DNA from: Euperipatoides rowelli
Lineage: Eukaryota; Onychophora; Udeonychophora; Euonychophora; Peripatopsidae
Assembly (NCBI GenBank): GCA_003024985.2
Contig: PXIH01S0001482.1
Length of the DNA stretch: 11,139 bases
Strand: one strand, 5' to 3'
Positions 9,301 through 11,139 of the stretch are shown piece by piece; positions within the stretch are counted from its first letter, which is position 1, and every line of letters begins with the position of its first letter. The position numbers and the translations under genes are program-made. The notes beneath the pieces were generated by a model that saw nothing but the letters and a program-made list of their open reading frames with translations, did no database searches and was not told the DNA's origin.

Positions 9301-10362
9301 ACGAATGGATGATGGACATTCTTTTAGATTAGGGTTTCTTAACCTGTGGGTCGTGACCCAAAATGAGGTCCCTTGGCATATTTCGTAGGTTGTGAAATAT
9401 TTTCAACAAAAAGAATATTTTAACATCGCATGTATTTTCATCATTACGGAAAGGGCTGACGGAAGTTGTATTAAAATTATCGAAATCGTTCTAAACCGAT
9501 TATTTCATTTCTAGATTATCATAGGGTTGGGCATAATGGATTTCACATGTAGTTGGAGTTAGGGTTCAGGGTAATGGTAAGGTTAGGACTGTAAATAAAA
9601 AATATTAAAGCTGCTATTCATCTTGATCATGTGACTAAATGGGACTTAGGCCTTCCAGTTTCTAAGCGTTTGTGTCATTGTAAGGGAGTCAGTTGTTTTC
9701 TAGACACCGAATGTGTTAGATGTACTTGCTGTCGGGCATTCTATTTGGGTCGCTAAACCAAAACTATTACCCCAATTTGGGTCATGACTCAAAAAGTTTA
9801 CGAAACTCTGTTTTAGATCAACCTCATACACCAATTAGTTAAAGACTTTATGCCAGCTTGTCACTGTTGAAAAATCAAAAATCAATGCTATATAGATACC
9901 AGCTTTTCTTTTAAGTAAACTTTCAGATTCATCCGCAGTAATCTCAGATACAGTGGTAAATACATGTGATAAATGGCAAGCTGCACGTTCTATACAATAA
10001 CGATGGTAGATTCCTCGGTCACCAGCTTCCTTGTCAACATTAAACTAAAATAAAAAAAAATAAAGATTTATTTTTTTCTTTTATAATCTCAACAATCTGT
10101 ATATAAAATAACCTACTCTAAGTGATGGTCTATGAAGGTGACAGCAAAAAAAAAAAATAACTGATGGATTTACCTTGTTCATATTGTTATAAAAATCCAC
10201 ATTCCCGGCACACAAATACCGCCCAAGTAATGTAGCGTGAGTTGTAAATATGGTGCTGCAATCTGTCCGCAATGTCCGACAAAGAATCAAACCTATTCCA
10301 GCTTGCCACTCATGAAAATGGGCGGTAATGAAAGCCGTTTCAACTTCAAGGTGTTTTCGGAA
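3183..10362 (-). CDS. GYS: Glycogen [starch] synthase, internal part of the gene (4 exons, partial at both ends)
   Basis: Coding join on the minus strand: 10362-10174, 10044-9900, 5590-5473, 3303-3183 (573 nt, 191 codons, no stop). The enzyme (GT3 family) moves glucose from UDP-glucose to the non-reducing ends of glycogen through alpha-1,4 bonds in the cytosol; in animals it is controlled by phosphorylation and glucose-6-phosphate. The translated exons run in the family's order: [98 protein letters not shown] and EALARLN. The animal enzyme is about 700-740 residues, so roughly a quarter is here. The N-terminal region, the C-terminal domain with its catalytic glutamate, and the regulatory tails must lie outside. 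All four visible junction pairs are GT-AG and preserve frame, so the gene looks intact. An invertebrate would usually have one copy, so I give no vertebrate paralogue number. Confidence 0.97.
4779..4798 (+). repeat. A20 run
   Basis: Twenty consecutive A. No upstream retroposon body, polyadenylation signal or target duplication is evident, so it is treated as a simple repeat. Confidence 0.8.
5394..5412. repeat. T9A10 self-complementary run
   Basis: Nine T followed by ten A, able to fold on itself. It lies about 60 bp downstream of the exon C donor in the sense of transcription. A simple repeat; no terminator role is implied in a eukaryotic gene. Confidence 0.6.
5473..5590 (-). CDS. GYS: Glycogen synthase exon C (ITPNGLN / HEFQNLHA exon)
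   Basis: An exon of 118 nt: two bases completing Asp, 38 codons, then two bases (GG) of a glycine codon. The acceptor is TTTTCAG before ATATTATTACG; the donor is TTTTATGG followed by GTAATG. The protein is [20 protein letters not shown] followed by [23 protein letters not shown] and HEFQNLHA are near-invariant in animal glycogen synthases, and VRGHFYGH continues directly into exon D. Phases agree on both sides: phase 1 in, phase 2 out. The upstream intron is the longest complete one in the window (4309 bp) and carries both well-supported transposons. Confidence 0.97.
5675..6331. mobile_element. Non-autonomous TA-flanked DNA transposon with internal repeat arrays (657 bp)
   Basis: The left end reads CCGTAGAATGC (5675-5685); the right end carries its perfect reverse complement, GCATTCTACGG (6321-6331). 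Just inside, GCAAGGGCG at the left and CGCCCTTGC at the right are also inverted copies, offset by a few bases. A TA dinucleotide borders each end (5673-5674 and 6332-6333), consistent with a TA target duplication. Inside are about seven same-direction copies of a GGCGCTCTTGTTTGG-like motif. There is no transposase, so it is a MITE-like element. TA targeting suggests the Tc1/mariner (IS630) group. From memory, elements in some fish and marine invertebrates also start with ACCGTA and carry internal tandem repeats, but I cannot name this family. Confidence 0.75.
5737..6320 (+). repeat. Interspersed direct repeats within the TA-flanked element
   Basis: Copies of a GGCGCTCTTGTTTGGATAC-like motif begin at about 5737 (GCGCTCTTGTTCGGCT), 5802 (GGCGCTCTTGTTTGGCTAC), 5856 (GGCACCCTTGCTTGGACATG), 6129 (GGCACTCTTGTTTGGATAC), 6195 (GCGCGCTCTTGTTTGGATAC) and 6301 (GGTCGCCCTTGCTTGGTATG). 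An interrupted copy lies at 5701-5723. Several copies are followed 8-12 nt later by a second shared word close to AACCTTAGAT (about 5765, 5831, 5883 and 6157), so the ancestral unit was probably 55-66 bp. All internal copies point the same way as the right end; the left end carries the motif inverted. Confidence 0.85.
6871..6888. repeat. Small perfect hairpin
   Basis: CATCCTA-AATA-TAGGATG: a 7 bp stem with a 4 nt loop inside the long intron. No associated gene or element is seen. Confidence 0.4.
7768..7913. repeat. 73 bp tandem duplication, two copies
   Basis: Copy 1 (7768-7840) and copy 2 (7841-7913) begin CAAATCTATGTATCATAAC and end AAAGTCTGATTTTT. They differ at one base: A at 7817 against G at 7890. 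Copy 1 contains the interrupted palindrome TGAGCTAAGCTCA, which the substitution breaks in copy 2. One difference in 73 bp points to a recent duplication by slippage or unequal exchange. No coding potential. Confidence 0.95.
8357..8521. repeat. GC-rich island with C18 run and weak inverted ends
   Basis: A 165 bp block much richer in GC than its surroundings. The ends are GTGGCACAGTT (8357-8367) and AGCTATGCCAC (8511-8521), inverted repeats matching at 9 of 11 positions, so it may be a small relic transposon. Inside are TGGGGAGCCCCA, G-runs, an 18-nt C run (8440-8457) and the hairpin CCAGGG-TCCAGAG-CCCTGG (8456-8474). The open frames across it on both strands come from the homopolymer and are not genes. 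Confidence 0.4.
8757..8779 (+). repeat. A12G11 homopolymer junction
   Basis: Twelve A (8757-8768) followed directly by eleven G (8769-8779). It is likely unstable in replication and in sequencing, so its exact length should not be trusted. Confidence 0.8.
9322..9329. repeat. Left target-site duplication of the hAT element
   Basis: TTTTAGAT, identical to the copy at 9811-9818 immediately beyond the other end of the element. Confidence 0.9.
9330..9810. mobile_element. Non-autonomous hAT-superfamily DNA transposon (481 bp)
   Basis: The left end (from 9330) reads TAGGGTTTCTTAACC, then TGTGGGTCGTGACCC and AAAATGAGG. The reverse complement of the right end (from 9810) reads CAGAGTTTCGTAAAC, then TGAGTCATGACCC and AAATTGGGG. 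These are imperfect inverted repeats of about 40 bp. The element is flanked by a perfect 8 bp duplication, TTTTAGAT, at 9322-9329 and 9811-9818. An 8 bp duplication plus ends of the (C)AG-GGTTCTTAACCTGTGGGTCG type is the hAT signature, and the left end resembles the widespread SPIN/Charlie-like ends. There is no transposase ORF, so it would have been mobilised in trans. TIR divergence argues it is not recent. It sits inside the glycogen synthase intron, about 90 bp from the exon B donor. Confidence 0.9.
9811..9818. repeat. Right target-site duplication of the hAT element
   Basis: TTTTAGAT, identical to 9322-9329; it defines the right boundary of the transposon at 9810. Confidence 0.9.
9900..10044 (-). 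CDS. GYS: Glycogen synthase exon B (NVDKEAG / [10 protein letters not shown] exon)
   Basis: An exon of 145 nt: 48 full codons plus one base. The acceptor is ATTTTAG before TTT AAT GTT, and the donor is AAAGCTG followed by GTATCT. It starts in phase 0, continuing exon A across an intron of only 129 bp, and ends in phase 1. The protein reads [20 protein letters not shown], then [20 protein letters not shown] and ESLLKRKA. It matches the animal glycogen synthase segment in which [20 protein letters not shown] is followed by HVFTTVSQIT and LLKRKPDI. There are a few substitutions, for example DRG for ERQ and KRKAD for KRKPD, but no stop or frameshift. The final G pairs with AT of the next exon to give Asp. 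Confidence 0.97.
10045..10173 (-). other. 129 bp intron between exons A and B
   Basis: A short GT-AG intron, phase 0, with donor GTAAAT and acceptor ATTTTAG. It contains only AT-rich sequence with A-runs at about 10050-10062 and 10146-10157. It is far shorter than the other introns here, which have grown at least partly by transposon insertion. Confidence 0.93.
10174..10362 (-). CDS. GYS: Glycogen synthase exon A (HFHEW / THATLLGRY exon)
   Basis: An exon of 189 nt encoding exactly 63 codons, entered and left at phase 0. The acceptor is AATTTCAG before TTC CGA AAA and the donor is AACAAG followed by GTAAAT. Around residues 14-22 it reads AHFHEWQAG, the first signature of eukaryotic glycogen synthase; around residues 38-53 it reads [16 protein letters not shown]. 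The His and Arg of THATLLGR correspond, as I recall, to yeast Gsy2 His193 and Arg199 in the active site; both are kept. It ends VDFYNNMNK, where vertebrates have VDFYNNLEN. The start [11 protein letters not shown] is the variable stretch before the HFHEW motif. The next exon upstream, expected to encode the segment ending in a WFLGE-like sequence, is not visible before the window ends. Confidence 0.97.
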
Positions 10363-11139
10363 CTGAAATTCAAATTTTATTCCAATTATTTAAACATAAA
10401 AACGAAAATAGAAATATGTTTACAACTAATTTATACTTACATTAGGCAAAACTGTTTTTCATAACAATAGGATATATTAACCAGCAATACCAAATTTGAT
10501 TTCAAGCCCGGACATGTTAACTTTATTAACTCCCATATTTTGTAAAGAGTATGGTTTAGACTGTGAATGCAGCATCTATACATCACTAACCGTAAAAATA
10601 ATATATTTTTCTCCATATTTTTTTTTTAAAAATTTCAATATATAAAGTGATCATCTGATCCACAATATGGAGAACTAGGCTACACTCTTTAAAAAATATG
10701 AGAATTAGTTTGATAATCAAATAAAGGCTATCCATTCAATTTCATGTAGACCCCCCACTTAAGCGAAAACCTGAGATTTATATTTGCTTAAAAAATAATT
10801 CTAAAATTTTGTGTGTTGTACGGTAATAATAATAAAAAAATAATTAAATTGCTATCATCTATATCCAATTTGTTTGGCTTTATAATTATTTCATTAGAAA
10901 TGGCTAGCATCTATTTTTTTTTATCCAGTAAGGTTAGTGGTCACTCCTCTTCCAGGGTTTCAAATTTTCTCTTCTCCGCTTCAAAATTTGATAACTGGGT
11001 TAAGCAGGGTCTTCCATTTTTTCTCTTTTTAGTATGAAAAGCCATTTCTATCTTGAGCATATATTCTGTGTCCCGACTATGATTATTCAACAAGTATTCT
11101 GCTGATGATGGTTTTCCAAAATTGTTAATCATTTTCTGT
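10363..11139 (-). other. Intron upstream of exon A (partial, at least 777 bp)
   Basis: Intron sequence inferred from the acceptor next to exon A and the absence of any further recognisable glycogen synthase exon. It holds an imperfect foldback at 10530-10702 and a 199 nt stretch at 10941-11139 that stays open on the minus strand to the window edge but matches nothing I can name. The rest is AT-rich with no recognisable feature. Confidence 0.8.
10530..10702. repeat. Imperfect foldback (nested inverted repeats)
   Basis: The outer arms are 10530-10559 and 10675-10702. Both, when aligned in inverted orientation, share CATATTTT, TAAAGAGT and a TTTAG/CCTAG end. An inner pair, TTCTCCATATT (10609-10619) and AATATGGAGAA (10664-10674), is a perfect 11 bp inverted repeat. 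It may be a decayed MITE or foldback element; no convincing target duplication was found. Confidence 0.45.

Larger units (their letters stand above)
5591..9899 (-). other. 4309 bp intron between exons B and C
   Basis: A phase 1 GT-AG intron (donor GTATCT, acceptor TTTTCAG). It contains the hAT-type element at 9330-9810, a structured GC-richer patch at 9236-9267, the GC-rich island at 8357-8521, the 73 bp tandem duplication at 7768-7913, a hairpin at 6871-6888 and the repeat-bearing element at 5675-6331. The stretches in between, mainly 6334-7767 and 7914-8356, show only AT-rich sequence with no coding or RNA gene I can support. Confidence 0.93.

Noticed and set aside
10237-10464. 75-codon plus-strand open frame
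   Set aside because: It lies antisense across glycogen synthase exon A and its acceptor; a shadow of the real exon.
10813-11037. 74-codon plus-strand open frame
   Set aside because: Hydrophobic low-complexity translation of AT-rich DNA, antisense to the unassigned minus-strand stretch; no motif.
10363-11139. Further upstream glycogen synthase exon
   Set aside because: No minus-strand frame encodes the expected stretch ending in a WFLGE-like sequence before exon A.

Overview
The window is strongly AT-rich eukaryotic (animal) DNA. It carries an internal slice of one spliced gene on the minus strand: eukaryotic glycogen synthase (GT3 family; GYS1/GYS2 in vertebrates). Four coding exons can be read with exact splice junctions, at 10362-10174, 10044-9900, 5590-5473 and 3303-3183. 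Together they give 191 consecutive codons in one open frame with matching intron phases. They cover the middle of the enzyme, from just before the HFHEW motif, through THATLLGRY and the ITPNGLN stretch, to the [12 protein letters not shown] nucleotide-sugar-binding segment. The start codon, N-terminal exons, remaining C-terminal exons and stop codon lie outside the window.

Everything else is intron. From gene 5' to 3' (right to left in the window): an upstream intron of at least 777 bp (10363-11139); a 129 bp intron (10045-10173); a 4309 bp intron (5591-9899); a 2169 bp intron (3304-5472); and a downstream intron of at least 3182 bp (1-3182).

The introns hold repeats. The best supported are a 481 bp non-autonomous hAT-type DNA transposon (9330-9810) with a perfect 8 bp target duplication, and a 657 bp TA-flanked inverted-repeat element (5675-6331) built around about seven copies of a GGCGCTCTTGTTTGG-like motif. 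There is also a near-perfect 73 bp tandem duplication (7768-7913), a 131 bp-spaced repeat around a TA microsatellite (1-165), a foldback (10530-10702), a GC-rich island with a C18 run (8357-8521), and many homopolymer runs.

Organism: an animal, from the close match to animal glycogen synthase, GT-AG introns of kilobase size and animal-type DNA transposons. HEWQAG rather than HEWLAG, and the recurrent TACAGTA and AGGCCTA words, made me lean to an invertebrate, possibly a marine one. That is impressionistic. I found no bacterial-type operon, CRISPR array, defence system or complete second gene. The most unusual object is the internally repetitive transposon at 5675-6331.
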